From Cyanophora paradoxa (taxonomy: Eukaryota; Glaucocystophyceae; Cyanophorales; Cyanophoraceae), in contig QPMI01000058.1 in assembly GCA_004431415.1 (NCBI GenBank), positions 1-64,000 on the forward strand: a stretch of DNA of 64,000 nt, written 5' to 3'. Below, in pieces: positions 12,001 through 23,764 of the stretch. The notes under the pieces are model-generated. The model was not told where the DNA came from and made no database searches. It worked only from the letters and a program-made list of their open reading frames with translations. Both the position numbers and the translations under genes were made by a program. Position 1 is the first letter of the stretch; each line of letters starts with the position of its first letter.

Positions 12001-15000
12001 GCCGCCGCCGCGGGACGAAGCTAAAGGGGCCGGCCGCGGGCTCTGCTGGCCCTGATCGTGAGCGGGGGAGGCCTCGGCCTCGGCCTCCCGCGCGTGCTGC
12101 ACCGCCTCGGCGCTCTCGCAGCGGATGAGCACGTGGCCGTCGTGCGTGAACTTGCACGCGTTGTGCTGCCGCCCGCTCAGCCGGCGCGCCGGGCGGCGGC
12201 GGGGCCGGCACGGGCACCGCGAGGTTGATGAGGATCTGGCGGAGGCGCGTCGGGTCGCCGTAGACGCGCGTCGGGATGTCCGGGCTGATCGCGCACACGA
12301 TCTGGCGCCCCGCGGCGTGGGCGGCGTGCATACTCAAGCTTAAGGAGCGAGAAGGCCGCAGGGGACCTCGATGCCCTTGGTGTAGCCGGCGGGGGCGACG
12401 AGCTCGGCGACGCACTCGACGACGTCGCGCAGGTCGAACGCGACGCTCTCCAGCGACACCATCCCCGCCTCCAGCTTCGAGAGGTCTGATCGCGATCACG
12501 AAAGGCGGAGGCGCGGAGAGGCGGGTCGGAGGCGCGGTGGCGGCGGCGGCGGAGGCGGCGGAGGCGGCGGCGGGCGCGTGCGGACCGAGCAGGTCGTTCG
12601 TGACGGAGATGAGCTGCTCGGAGCACTGCGCGCGCTACTCAGAGAGCGCACGTGGCGGGGCAAGCTTAGGCTGAGCCGCTGAGCGGCGGGGGCCGACGGA
12701 GGCGGGCCTGGTTCATGGACTGGAGGTAGTCGTGCTGCTCGGCGGTGAGCTCCGTGTCGGCGAGCAGCTGCACCATCCCCGTGATCCCGTTCAGCGGCGT
12801 CCGCACTTCGTGGCACCTGCACACGCCCCGCGCCGTCAGCGCGAGCAGCAGAGACGTGGACCAGCTGCAGGGCCCGTCGGCGCCAGCGCTCCGGATCCGC
12901 ACGCACACTGCGGCGGGCGGTGGTCAGAGTCCGAGGTGAGGCGGGACGTATGGGGAAGTTGAAGGGAAGCCAGAGGCGGCGGCGCACCGTAGGCGATGAG
13001 GCGGGCCTTGGCATGCGCGGCGGCTGCGGCGGCCTGTGAGGGGCGGCGCGGGGCGGGGCTGGGCGGGGCGCGGGGGCGGGCGGGAGGGCGCACCCTTCAT
13101 CTCGATCACGCGGACCTTCTCGCTCATGTCCTGCCCCACGCAGATGGCGCCGACGATGGAACCGGCGAGGTCCCGCCGCCCCGCCGCGTTCACCATCAGC
13201 CGCACCGGCCGCCGCCCCTGCAGCACCGCTGGCTCCTGCCTGGGGACCGCCCCCCCCTCGGGATCCACCGGCGTCTTAGGTTCGCTATCAGAGACTGCGG
13301 CAAGCGCGTCGGCGCACGCAGGACGGCGGAGGGCGCGCGGGGCCGGGCCGGGGGCGGCGGGCAGGCACCGGAGACGCCGGAGGCGGGGGCGCGGCGGCCG
13401 AGGAACTCGACCTCGTGGTTCTCGACCTCGCGCCCGCGCTCGAGCACGCCGGCGAGCGTCTCCCGCAGCGCGGCGCGGCCCTCCTCCGCCACGAACGAGA
13501 GCGCCGACTGCCCCAGCGCCTCCTCCCGCCGGCACCCAGTCGCCTTCTTCTCGGCCCGCGTCGGGCTCGGGGCGGGGCGGGGCGGGGCGGGGCGCGGGGC
13601 GCGGGGCGGGGCGGGGCGGGGCGCACGGCCATAGCGGCGTTCCACTCAACGACGAGGCCGGCTGGGTCGACGGCGAAGATGGGGGCGTTGCTGTACTGGA
13701 TGAGGCAGCGCAGGTCGTGGGCGAGGAGGACGGCCTTGGACTCGGACTCGCGCAGCGACTCGAGCAGCGCGTGCCGCTCGCTCACGTCCCGCACCACCAG
13801 CACCAGCATCTCCTCGCCGCCCGCCCGCATGCGGCCCACCGAGATCTCGGCGGGGAATCGCGCCCCCGCGGCTGGCGCCGGCCCGCCGGCGCCGCCCCGC
13901 CGCACGCAGACGAACTCGCGGGCGCTGGCGCCGGCGCCGACAGAGTCCGTCGAGGCGGGCGCGGGGCCGGGGGCCTTGGCGCCGCGGGCGGCCGGGGCCG
14001 GGGCCGGGGCCGGGGCCGGGGCGGGGAGGAGAAGCTCGCAGAAGCGCTCGCGGCAGGCGGCGTCGACGAAGAGCTCCGCGAAGGCGGCCCCGAGGACCTC
14101 CTCCGCCCGCCCCACGCCGAAGAGCGCCAGCGCCCGCGCGTTGAGCTTCGCCACGCGCCCCGCCCCGTCCACGACGAGGACGGCGTCCATCATGCCGCTG
14201 ATGATGGCGAGGAGGGAGCGCATCTTGCCGATGGCGGCGCCGAAGGTGTGCAGCTCCTTCACGAACGAGCCGGGGCGCCGCTCGGGCTCCTCGGCCCCGG
14301 TCCGCAGCGCCGCCACCGCCTCCACCTCGCGCGAGAAGCGCCGCAGCTGCCGCGTCATCTGCGCCACACGCTCAGCAGTCTGCCCGCAGCCGCCTGCCCG
14401 GGCCGGGCAGGGCCGGCAACGGGCCGCGGGCGCGCGCGCCTCGGTTGCGACGACGGCGGCGATGGCAATGAGCACTATGACGCCGACGGAGCCGACGATC
14501 GACGAGACCTGAGCTGCGCATGAGCCGCATGCGCAGCCGCAGCCGCCTCCGCCGGCGCCGCGAGCGCCGCGGGGGCGCGCCCTGGCGTTGAGGTGCACGA
14601 GGGCGCGGATGTCGTCGTCCGGCATCACCACCCCGATCAGGATCTGCGCATGCGCCGGGCCGTGCGCGCCGGGCCCCGCGGCCGCAAGTCAGACCCAGGC
14701 CCAGGAGGCAGGGAGGGAGGGCCGGGCGCGCCTTGAGCTCGCCGGGGGCGCCGGCGCCGGCCCCGCCGGCCCCGTGGGCGTGCGCATCGATATCGGCCCC
14801 GAGATCTAGAGCCGTCTGGACGCGCGCGGGGAAGAAGCGCGACCGGTAGACGCGCCCGCCGTGCGAGAAGTCGTTCGCTCCGACCGCGACGCCCGAGACG
14901 GGGTCGAGCCGCGCGCTCCCCTCCGCGTCCGCCGGCAGCGACTGCACGAACGCCCGCAGCAGCGGGTCCTGCGGCGGAGCGCGCGCACGGCTCAGCGGGG

Positions 15001-17621
15001 CGCGGACGGCCGGCCCGCAGAGCGCACGGAGAGCTTCTCGACGGGGGTGAGGGTGAACGCGGGGCCGCCGCCCGCGCCCGCATCGGATCCGGATCCAGCG
15101 GCGCTCGCCTCGGTCGACGCCGACGCCGACGCCGTCAGCACGGAGGGGTCGCGGTAGGCGATGACGCGGCGCTGGCCGGCGGCGTCCGTGCTGAGGACGA
15201 CCGAGAAGCCGTTCTCCGCCACCTGAGGCAAAGGCAACGCATGAGGCCTGCCGCAGGGCGCCGGCGAGCGGAGAACGGGGATCCATCCATGCGGACTTGG
15301 AGGGAGGCGAGGAACTCGGAGAGGCGCTTGAGGTCCATGGTCACCGACACGATCCTGCGCCCACGCGAGGGAGGGCCGGGAGGGCGAGGGCGAGTGCGCG
15401 CCTCGGGATCAGCTGCCGACCGCGGCCGCGGCACGGGCGGGGCCGCATGCAGCGGCTCATGATTCACCCCTGCATCTTCTCGTGCTCAGAGTCGGAATCC
15501 GCCCGCCTCGAGTTCGTCGGGTCCGAGCTGTAGAAGAACGGCTGCACGCACGCGCGCGCGGCGTTAAACGTTCAAATCTCAATGCAACGCGGCGCGCGGT
15601 CATGATCTAGACCGGCGCACGAGGCTGTACGAGACGCCGAGGCCGTCGACGGTGAGCGAGCTGGCGCCGCCGTACATCAGCACGTACGGCGGCGTCCACG
15701 CCGCCGCCTGCGTCGCCTCCACCGCCTGCGGCCGCGGCGCGCGCTCGCGCGTCGGTCTTTATCTCCGCCGCTACGATCCGCGCATGCGCGCATCCCGACG
15801 CGCGCGCGACGCATCCTCACCTCCCAGAAAGGCCGCTGCCTGCGCGTGCCGGGCGCCCAGCCACGGCGTACGCTTCATCTCCACTTCCGCAATGCGTAGA
15901 GGGGGGTACGCGTACCGCGGGTCGAGGAGGGCGGGCCGCTCGGTCCACATGAGCTGCCGCTCGAGCGTGTCCTCGCGAAAGTAGTACCCGTGGCGGTCGA
16001 GGCGCGAGCCGTTCGTCAGCACCGTCTCGATGAACGTGAAGGGCTCGACGGGCCGCGGCGCCGCAGCCGGCGCCTGCCAGCCGGCCTGCTCGCGGCGGTA
16101 CAGGAAGCCCGTCCCGTCGTTCAGAATGAGCGCCACGGAGCGGACCATAGGGTTCAGATCTGCCGCCCGAGCCCGCCCTTGAATTAACTTTCAAGTTTCA
16201 AAGCTTATGTATAATTAAAATGAGCTTCGAGGTCTAGAGGGAGAGGCCGGGCCCGGCCGCGGGGCGTAGAAGCGCATGATCAAGCGCGGGCCAGAGAGGG
16301 GGCGGGCCGGGGGGGCGGCGGGGCGTAGAAGCTTAAGCGTGGGCTCGAGATGTGTAGAGGGGGCGGGGCGGGGGGCCGGGGGCCGGGCGGGGGCGCACGC
16401 AGGGAGCCCCGCGCGATGGCCATCACGCGCTCGAAGTCCGCCGGCGTCACCCGCACCGGCTTCACCAAAGGCGCCCCCGCCACTCGCGCGCTCTGCGTCC
16501 GCGCGCGCGCGCCGCGGCGCCGGCGCACCACGAGATCAGCCAGCTGCAGGGTTCTAAATTTAAATTTCAGCCAGGCGCTCCGATGCCAATCAATTAAATT
16601 TAATTCCGAAGTTCGGGCTCTCCCTTCTCCCGAGTCCGGGCACATGTACAAGAGATCTAAAATCGATTCGATCGCCCCGCCCCTCCCCCTCCCGCCCCCC
16701 CCCCCCCCCCCCCCCCCCCCCCGCCGGCCGCTCCCCCTCTCCCTTCTTTTTCCCCCTTCCTCATTAGACCCTGAAGGCCTCCTAGAACGAGATCCTAGCC
16801 CGCGCAAAAAATGACGTAGGCCTCGGAATACATCGCGTAGGCCTCCCCCCGCCTAAACCGGTACCCCGGGGGCCGCACCGTTTCGGCGACGCGCATCGCC
16901 CGCGAGAAGACCGTCACGACGTTCTCGTACACGTGCCGCCCGACGTGCATCAGCACTGCGGGCCCCGTGCCTCGCGTCATGATCATGAGAATTAATTTTA
17001 TATTGGATGGATACGGCCGGCGCGCCGCGGGGCCTCATTATAATTAGCACGTGAAGCTTTAGATCCAGTTTTTTAATTAAGTAATATAATCATAAGTTGC
17101 GAATGAGAGTCGGCCCGGCGGCAGGGCGGGCTTCGGGCGGGCCGGGGGCGCACGCTGGCTGCTGAGGGTTTCAGCCGTCGCGTCGGCGTTGCGGTAGTTG
17201 ACCAGAGCGATGGCGAGCGTCACGGCGACCTGCGCCGACTTCGTCAACGCTCTACGGCGCTCTAATGATCATCGCGCTGACGGCGGGCGCGTGCGGGGGC
17301 GCGCGGGGCCACGGTGGGGCCGCCGCGCACCAGCACGCCCACGACGAACGGCAGCACCACGAAGCGCAGGCTGACGCGGAAGAAATTCGAGGGCCCTTCA
17401 GCCTCCAGCTGCAGGTCCTTAAGCTTGATCTTGGAATTCCCGCCCTCGCGCTCGCGCCGAGGCCGGCCGCGGGGAAACTGCATCGCCCCGCGGCCGCCCT
17501 CGACGTCGACGTCGCACGGGCGATCTTGGCATGCGGAAGGCGTCGAGCTGTCGACGGCGTCGTCCACCGCGAAGTCGCGCGAGCTCGAGCTCGTCGCCCG
17601 AGGATGGACGCGCGCCTCCAT
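9018..17621 (-). CDS. Transmembrane hybrid histidine kinase (Cache-PAS-PAS-HisKA-HATPase-pseudoREC-REC)
   Basis: A eukaryotic two-component sensor. From the ATG at 17621: an N-terminal cytoplasmic stretch; TM1 ([18 protein letters not shown], about 17400-17330); a Cache-type sensor region in many exons ([20 protein letters not shown] at about 16040, [19 protein letters not shown] at 15350, [20 protein letters not shown] at 14640); and TM2 ([19 protein letters not shown], about 14510-14450). PAS domains follow ([39 protein letters not shown]). The H-box [10 protein letters not shown] has its phospho-accepting His codon at 12812-12810. The ATPase has its N-box ([13 protein letters not shown], split by an intron), [11 protein letters not shown], and [15 protein letters not shown] first receiver-like domain keeps IFVDDDLP and a GKPV lysine but lacks the N-terminal acidic pair. 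The second receiver is complete: [23 protein letters not shown] with the Asp codon split by an intron, and VLRKPV. The extracellular ligand is unknown. Exon edges in the sensor part are uncertain. Confidence 0.85.
16695..16722. repeat. Poly-C run (28 C) in an intron of the histidine kinase gene
   Basis: An uninterrupted C28 tract within an intron; on the coding (minus) strand it is G28, a potential G-quadruplex or slippage site. Confidence 0.95.
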
Positions 17622-18340
17622 GATCGAATCGCAGCTTCAGCGCGCGTGAGCGCGCGGGCGAATGCGTCTGCAGCTGGACGTCGACGCCTCGAGCTGCGAT
17701 CGGACGTCGACGCGTACGTCCCCGATGCTCCCTATATATAGGATCTGGTGTCGTCCCTTGCCGATCTGATCATGACCGTGCTGCGCTGCGCATGCTGGCG
17801 TCCGGCCCGCGCTCACATCGACATCGACCATGCGCCGCGCCGCGCGCGCGCGCCGGCAGCGGCCTCCAAATCTTGAAGCCTTGAAGCCTTGAATTTTCGA
17901 AGCTTGCAACTCGGCAACTACAGCTGCAGCCTGCAGGTTGCCATCCATGCAGCTGCGCATGCGCCAGCTGCAGGCTCCCCGCCGGCAGCTTCTTAAAGCT
18001 TGCGCCTCGAGCTTGCCAGGCTTGCGACACTGGCTGTCCATGAAAAGGGAGCAGTTCAAGAGACACGTACAGCGCGAGGCGTTTCAAAGGCTGAAACGGC
18101 CATGCATGATGGATCGATCATGATGGTGCCGTATGGCGACCGGATCGGGCGCTCGCTTGCAAACATCAGACGGGTACGCAAGTTGGACGGCCCCACCACG
18201 TCCACGTCTGCAAGACGCGCATCATCTGCTGCTGGATTCGCAGGAGCGCTTCTGCTCCGCTCGCCAGCGCCGGAGCCGTGCGTCGACGCGAATCCCGCGA
18301 CCGACGGTCCGGGTCTTCTCGGTCCGGATCCTCCGCCGCG
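17622..18340. promoter_or_regulatory. Divergent promoter region with TATA-like element
   Basis: About 720 bp between the histidine kinase start (minus) and the F-box gene start (plus). CTATATATAGG at 17732-17742 is self-complementary and could serve either direction. Several imperfect direct repeats (for example 'ttgaagcc' twice near 17875-17890) and CAGCTG/GCATGC palindromes occur. No exon recognised. Confidence 0.4.
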
Positions 18341-20035
18341 ATGGAAGAGGACGGCGAGCGTACGCGCGTGGACGCCTCCAGCTTGCCCGACGCAATCCTA
18401 GCGCGCGTTTTCAGCCTCCTGTCCGCGGCGGAGCGCCTCAAGGCGGTGGCGGCCGTGTGCAGGCGATGGCGGAGCGTCGCGCGGCACCCGTCGGCGTGGC
18501 CGACGGAAGCGGAGCTCCTCATCGACTCGCGGCGCGGGCGCCGGAGCGGCGCTCCGACCGCGGGCAACACCGTCGGGCCTCTTGACGACGCGGCTTCGCT
18601 CAGGCGCATGCCGTGCGCGCCCGCCGATCCGGAGCGCCCGGCGGCGCGTGCGCAAGCTGAGCGGCCGTCGCAGGTGGCTCGCGGACACCTCTAAGCTGAC
18701 GCTCGTCGCGGACGGTGCGCGGGCACCCTTCCCGCCGCCGCGCCGCGCGCCCGCGCTCGCCGCGCCCGCTCGCGCCCGCGCCGACGTCGGATTCGAAACA
18801 GGCGACGAGCGGGAGTGGCGGTCGTACCGCAAGGGACCCGCGCTCTCGTTCCTCTCGGCGCTGCGGTTCCTGACGCACCTGCGCATCTGCGGCGAGGAGG
18901 GCGCAGCCGGCGGCGGCGGGCGGCGGGGCGAGCTGCGGCCCTCGCGCATCGTCAGCTGCACGGCCTCGATGCTCTCCGTCGTCGCCGCCGCCTGCCCGGC
19001 GCTCGCCGCCGTGAGCCTCTTCCCCGTGGACGGCTTCGAGCGGGTCGCGGCGGCCCTCGCGCCCCTCGCGTCGCTCCGCGAGGTCGACCTCCAGCTCCAG
19101 AGCGTCCGGCACCCCTCCCTCCTCGCCGCCCGCTTCCCCGCCCTCCGCGCCGTCCACGGTACCCCCCCCCCCATCCCGGCTCCCGCGCTCTCCCGTACCC
19201 CCCTCACCCCTCCTCCTCCGCAGACCTCGCGCCATCGGATCCCGAGGAGGCCCTTTTCCTCGGCAGGCGACGCCTCCTCTGCCACTCCGTCCTCCTCATG
19301 CCGCAGCGGTCCTGGGCCCACGAGTTCGAATCCCCGTCGGACCTTTTCGGCTTCGAGTGCCGCGCCAGCCTCCAAGTCCTCTCCGCAGAGTGCATAGGTC
19401 CCTGCCCCTCTCTGAATCGCGTACCCCGGCCCCCGGCGACGCCCCGGCAGGGCCGGCGCTGTACCCCGGGATCCTGGGTTCCCCCTCCCTGCCCCACCTC
19501 CGGGTCCTTTCGCTGTACTGCTCCCGGGGGGTAGACGAGCCGCTCCCGTGCCCCTTCCTCGCGGCCCTCGGCGGCGCCCCCTCCCTCCGAGCCGTGACGG
19601 TACCCCTCTTTTTTGTTCCACTCGGATTGGAGTACCCCGTCAACACGCCCGCAGCTCGGGGAGTACACCGCTCGGAGCTGCGAGGAGCTCGCGGCTGCCC
19701 TCCGGGAGTTGCTCCGGTGCGCTCTCGCCCCGCCCCGTACCCCCCGTAACGCCGTCCGAGCCGCGGTACCCCCCGCCCCAGCGCCCCGCGACTCTCGACG
19801 GTCGATCTGAGGGGGGTTGCCTTCAAGGGCTTCGACGCAGTGCGCCGCCGCTGCACCCCCGAGAGCCCTGTACCCCCTCGCTACTCACCGCGCCCAGGCG
19901 GCGCTGCGCGCCCGCTTGGCGGGCGACGGTCGCGAGCTCTCGCGGCTCCGGCTGCCCCTGGACGGCTCGGAGGGCGGGGACGGCTCGGGAGGCCCCGAGG
20001 CGGAGCTTGAGGCGGCCTTCGCGTGGCTCACTTAG
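18341..20035 (+). CDS. F-box protein with leucine-rich C-terminal region
   Basis: ATG at 18341 starts MEEDGERTRVDASSLPDAIL; the F-box (LPDAILARVFSLLSAAERLK..CRRWRSVARHPSAW) occupies about residues 12-50. Such proteins are normally SCF ubiquitin-ligase substrate adaptors via Skp1. A second long exon (to about 19157) gives FLSALRFLTHLRICGEEG, LREVDLQLQSVRHPSL and similar LRR-like stretches. Smaller exons follow: DLAPSDPEEALFLGRRR (from 19224), LPHLRVLSLYCSRG (about 19490), EELAAALRELLR (about 19680), ending with AALRARLAGDGRELSRLRL to the stop at 20035. Introns of the GTACCCCC type separate them. The segment 19324-19388 could be either exon or intron: it begins GTTCGAATCCCCG and ends CGCAG but is also open in frame. 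The substrate is unknown. Confidence 0.75.
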
Positions 20036-20175
20036 TTAGGCCCCCGCGCCCCGCGCCCGAAGGCCTCACACCTGTCGTTGTTTTGAGACTCGTCGAATTC
20101 ATGATATGATACGCATGATACTACGATAGCATGGTATGCATTTGCGATTGCACAATTCGGACTGCCGAGCGCTAG

Positions 20176-20177
<2 letters not shown>

Positions 20178-20220
<43 letters not shown>
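20178..20220. repeat. Poly-G run (43 G)
   Basis: Uninterrupted G43 in the intergenic region just after the F-box gene, the longest homopolymer in the window. It is a strong G-quadruplex candidate and a likely place for assembly or length error. Confidence 0.95.
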
Positions 20221-20443
20221 CTCTTCGCTTAGAGCGCTTAGCCGGGGAGGCTAGGCTATGCGCTGGGCCCTGGGGGCGCTAAATCTGGAGCGCTTAGAGG
20301 GAGGGGCCTGGCCATGGGCCATGGCGCCAGAGAGGCTAACTTGGCAAGTGAAGAAGGACCTGGACACTGTGACATGTACGGCCACGAGCTCTCCCGCACA
20401 GCGAAAGGATAACGGACCAGGATCACCTCTGGACCACCGCTGG

Positions 20444-20721
20444 CCTTCAACGATGGGGTCGTGGGATCGAAGGGGGGGTCATGGGATCAGAGGGGTGAAC
20501 CGATCCTTGAACGCCTGCGGGGGAAGCCCTGAGAAGTCAGGAGGGGGTGCGGGTTGAGGGGCGGGGAGGGAGGTGAGGGGAGGGCGAGGGGCGTACGGAC
20601 CTTCAACGATGGGATCACGGGGTCGGAGGGGTGCAAGAACCAGGCGAGCGGCACAGGCATCGATGGAACCAATTCGGAGCTTTAACGCCTGCGGAGGAAG
20701 CCCTGAGAAGTCAGGAGGGGG
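20444..20721. repeat. Tandem duplication of an exon with its splice acceptor
   Basis: Two imperfect copies, about 20444-20547 and 20600-20721. Both contain CCTTCAACGATGGG and the block from AACGCCTGCGG to GAAGTCAGGAGGGGG. On the minus strand each copy provides an acceptor (..TCCTGACTTCTCAGGG..GCAG) and an exon ending ATCGTTGAAG. The downstream copy brings a stop codon. Confidence 0.8.
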
Positions 20722-21176
20722 CGGAGGGGGGGGAGGGGGGACGGGGGGGGGGGAAGGGGAGGGAGGGGGCGTGGGTATGGACCTGCTGGACCACCGCGGG
20801 CCCCTCGAGGCCCACCGCTGGGGAGTCCGCCGCTTCGAAGCTCCGCATCCGCTCGCGTGGATGTACCCCTGTACCCCCCCCCGCTCGGCCGCGCCCCCCA
20901 CGGACACGGAGCGGGCGTCCCCGCGGGAGGCGAGGAGGCGCCGCAGCTTCGCCAACGCCTTCTCCCGCGGCCCGTCGTACATCCACGGCTCCGCAAAGTG
21001 CGCCTCGTCCTGCACCGCCGCCGGTCAGGGGCGGGGCCGGCGGGGCGGGGCGGGGCGGGGCGGGGCGGGGCCCGCCTCGTTGAAGACGCTGACGCAGCTG
21101 CGGGAGCTCTCCGAGCACTGAGCGATCGACACGGCGTCCTCCACGGGGCACGAGGGCGGGTATCCGGCTGGACGGC
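20447..21176 (-). CDS. Uncertain multi-exon gene, unknown product
   Basis: Exon-like blocks on the minus strand share acceptor sites and low-GC-drift codons: DAVSIAQCSESSRSCVSVFN (about 21140-21072), DEAHFAEPWMYDGPREKALA with LAKLRRLLASRGDARSVSV (from 21014), a block around MRSFEAADSPAVGLEGPAVV (about 20850-20780), ALKLRIGSIDACAARLVLAP (about 20694-20605), and a last exon starting at about 20519. The final two exons are partial copies of each other. The first two blocks join in phase through a GC-AG intron, but I could not phase the middle block, so the model may be wrong or the gene damaged. No family recognised and no start codon chosen with confidence. Confidence 0.35.
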
Positions 21177-22091
21177 GTTGGCCGAGGCGCGGTCAGCGGC
21201 CGCGCGTGGCGCGGGCGCGGTGCCGGCAGCGACGCAGGCGTGCAGAAGGCATTCGCGTCCTGCTGTAGACGCGAGGGGCGCGGCTGGGACCTCCGCAATG
21301 GCCGATGCGGGGGCTAGCTGCGGGCCTGGCGCGCGCCTTCCGCAGCGGCTGGGCGCGGGACGGCTTGTTGCTTCAGCGCAGCTGCTCGAGGCTTGCCAAC
21401 CGACTGCGCGGCGAAGGCATGATTTGAATCTCCCGCGCGCGCATCAGGGCGCCTTCCTCAGCGGGCTTTGATACTGCTCAGCGGACGGCATGGTTGGTAT
21501 CGCCGGCACGCGCGTGCAGGGCCGCCTCGCACGCGTACGATGTAAACATCAGCATTGCCGACCATTGCAGGGCCGTGCAAGTGCACAGGTTGCCGATGGG
21601 CGATGGGCCATGGCCCATGGGGCTGGTTTGGGTACGTGAGCAGTCCAGTTTGCAATGCTGGCGACAAGGTCGGCCTCGAGCTCGGCCCGCGCGTGGGCTG
21701 GGGCGCTGCGGGCGGCGCGGTTGGCACACGCGGGACCAGCAAAAGGCGTCGGCAGGTCGGAAATCGCGGCGGCGGCGCTTTCGGTCACAGGTGGCGTGGG
21801 CGCGCCAGCGAGCCCGGCGGCGACGCAGCGGAGCGCTGTGCTCGATGACCGGAGTTGTCCGCGCGCGGGTGTTCGCCATCGACCGCCTGCGCTGCCTCGT
21901 CGTGCAGACATCTGCACGGCCGCGGGCTGGCTCCAGCGCGGTGCGCCTTAAGCCTATGTGCCGGCCAACAGCTTCGGTTCATAATGTGCACAGGGATCGG
22001 CTTTTCGTCCGCGCACAGGCCTCCATGGCCAGCTGCGCATGCAGCGCCGGCTGGCGCCGCAGCGCTGCGGGAGCTGCAGACAGAAGCCAGC
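21177..22091. other. Intergenic region, no gene recognised
   Basis: About 900 bp of mixed composition between a minus-strand and a plus-strand gene. Contains the palindrome GGGCCATGGCCCATGG (about 21606), a motif also seen near 20312. Open frames are short and without recognisable domains. It probably holds the promoter of the zinc-ribbon gene. Confidence 0.4.
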
Positions 22092-23657
22092 ATGCGAAGC
22101 GCAATCGTTAGCCGCGGCAACAGCGTCGTCAGCTTTGCGTCCGCGGAACCAGCACGGCGACCGCGCACTCGGCCAGCGCGGCCGAAGCCCCCGGCGCCCG
22201 GCGCGTCGCTCGCGGACACGCACCCGCACCTGATCGCCGAGTGGGACGTGGAGGACAACGAACTGCTGGAGCCGGACGGCAGGCAGCTGCAGGTCACGCC
22301 GCGGGACGTGTCGGCGGGCTCGGCCTACAGAGCGAGCTGGAGATGCAGCGACTGCGGGCACCGCTGGAGAGTGCCGGTCACATCGAGAGCACATGTCCGG
22401 CATCCAGCGGGCTGCCCCGAGTGCGCCAAGCTTCAGAGGATTTCTCCTCAGACGGGCAGGCCGCCGCGGACCGCGCCGTTCGAGGAGCGCAGGCTGAGCG
22501 TCGTTTGTCCCGACGTGGTGCGCTTCAGCCGTCGTGCTCGCGCGAACAAGGTACGCATTCCGAAGTTCACGCGTGCGATTTCAGGCCCTGGAGTGGCACG
22601 AGAAGAACGAGCTGACCCCGGACGATGTCACGTACGGGAGCAACAAGCGCGTCTGGTGCGCTGAATTCGGCAATGCTTTCCTGCTTTGAAGCCAATTCAG
22701 CCACTTCGCGCGGCCAGGTGGCGATGCCCGGTGGACCAGGCGCACGAATGGGAGGCGGTAATAACCGACCGCACACTCAAACGATCCAGCTGTCCCTTTT
22801 GCGCACCTTCGGTGCAACCGCTTCGTCTCCTTGTCTTCACTGCAGTGTGTATTTTTTTTATGCCCTAAATGTTTTTCTCGGGCGAAGGGCCGGGCTGTTC
22901 CGCCGGAGAAGAGCCTCGCCACACTGAACAAGAAGGCGGCCGCCGAGTGGCATCCAGAGAGGAACGGCACTCGCACGCCTGAGGTGAGCTTTCGTCTGCA
23001 GCCCTGTTTCGAATTCTCACGGCGCGCGCGCACCGCAGACCATCCGTGCGCAGTCGAACCTGGTGTGTTGGTGGCAATGCCAAGACTGCTCGCATGAGTG
23101 CGTTTCTAGATCTAATCCTCCTTTGATTCGCCGACGGCCGGGCAGGTGGCAGACGACTCCAAACTGCCGCACCGGTACCACTACTCAAAGCGAGTGCGTT
23201 TCCAATACACATAATTATGCGCATGCGCTCGCGATCGGTGATCGTGATCGTTTGAGAGCGCATGCCCGGCGGCCTCGCAGCTGCCCCGCCTGCGCGGGAC
23301 TTGCGGTGACGGACCAGAACAACCTGGAGGCGCGTTTCCCCGAGGTGGCCGCGGAGTGGGACGTCGAGGCGAACGGCGGCCTCAAGCCGAGTGAGGTGAT
23401 GCCGGGCTCGAACAAGAAGTACTGGTGCGTCCGGCGCACGCGTGCTTTCGAGACGCATGGCCTGACATCGCACGAACAGGTGGCGCTGCAGGGAGTGCGG
23501 GCACAAGTGGCAGGCACAGCCCAATAATCGCACATCGAGAAAGAGCGGCTGCCCTCCGTGCGGCTTGCGCAAGGGAGGAGAGAGCATCCGGCGGCTCGCG
23601 CAAGAGAGGCGGGCGGCGCGGCTGCTGCAGGCGAGCAGCGCGGGACCGCACGCGTAG
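22092..23657 (+). CDS. DUF4379-type zinc-ribbon array protein
   Basis: Four zinc-ribbon units of the 'probable zinc-ribbon domain' (DUF4379) type, each with a W-rich lead-in and two Cys pairs. Unit 1: HLIAEWDVEDNELL..CSDCGHRW..CPEC. Unit 2: LEWHEKNELTPDDVTYGSN, WWRCPVDQAHEW, SCPFC. Unit 3: AAEWHPERNGTRTPE, WWQCQDCSHEC, CPAC. Unit 4: AAEWDVEANGGLKPSEV, WWRCRECGHKW, GCPPC. Exons: 22092-22550, 22585-22655, 22718-22811, then about five more, ending in RRAARLLQASSAGPHA with the stop at 23657. In units 2 and 4 the WW pair is split by an intron in the same phase. The first intron is only 34 nt. Start at ATG 22092; the frame is open further upstream. Such arrays are predicted to bind zinc and perhaps nucleic acid; the family's function is not established. 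Confidence 0.8.
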
Positions 23658-23764
23658 CTCCTCGTGACTTCCATCACATAATAAGAGATATTAAAACAAC
23701 ACACTGATTCTGCCTGGTCCTGGCTTGGACCCTTGCCCTGGCCCTTGTCCGGGGCCTCGGGGGG

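Noticed and set aside
13036-14523. Plus-strand open frame of about 495 codons
   Set aside because: Antisense shadow of the PAS exons of the histidine kinase; no domain, Arg/Gly-rich only.
19320-19348. tRNA 3'-end-like sequence (T-arm followed by acceptor-like bases and TTTT)
   Set aside because: No matching acceptor strand, D-arm or anticodon arm upstream; it lies within the F-box gene as exon or intron start.
18398-19621. Minus-strand open frame of about 407 codons
   Set aside because: Antisense to the F-box gene, whose own strand has domain and splice-site support.
20258-20557. Plus-strand frame starting MRWALGALNLERLEGG
   Set aside because: Overlaps the duplicated minus-strand exons, no domain, and composition fits non-coding DNA.
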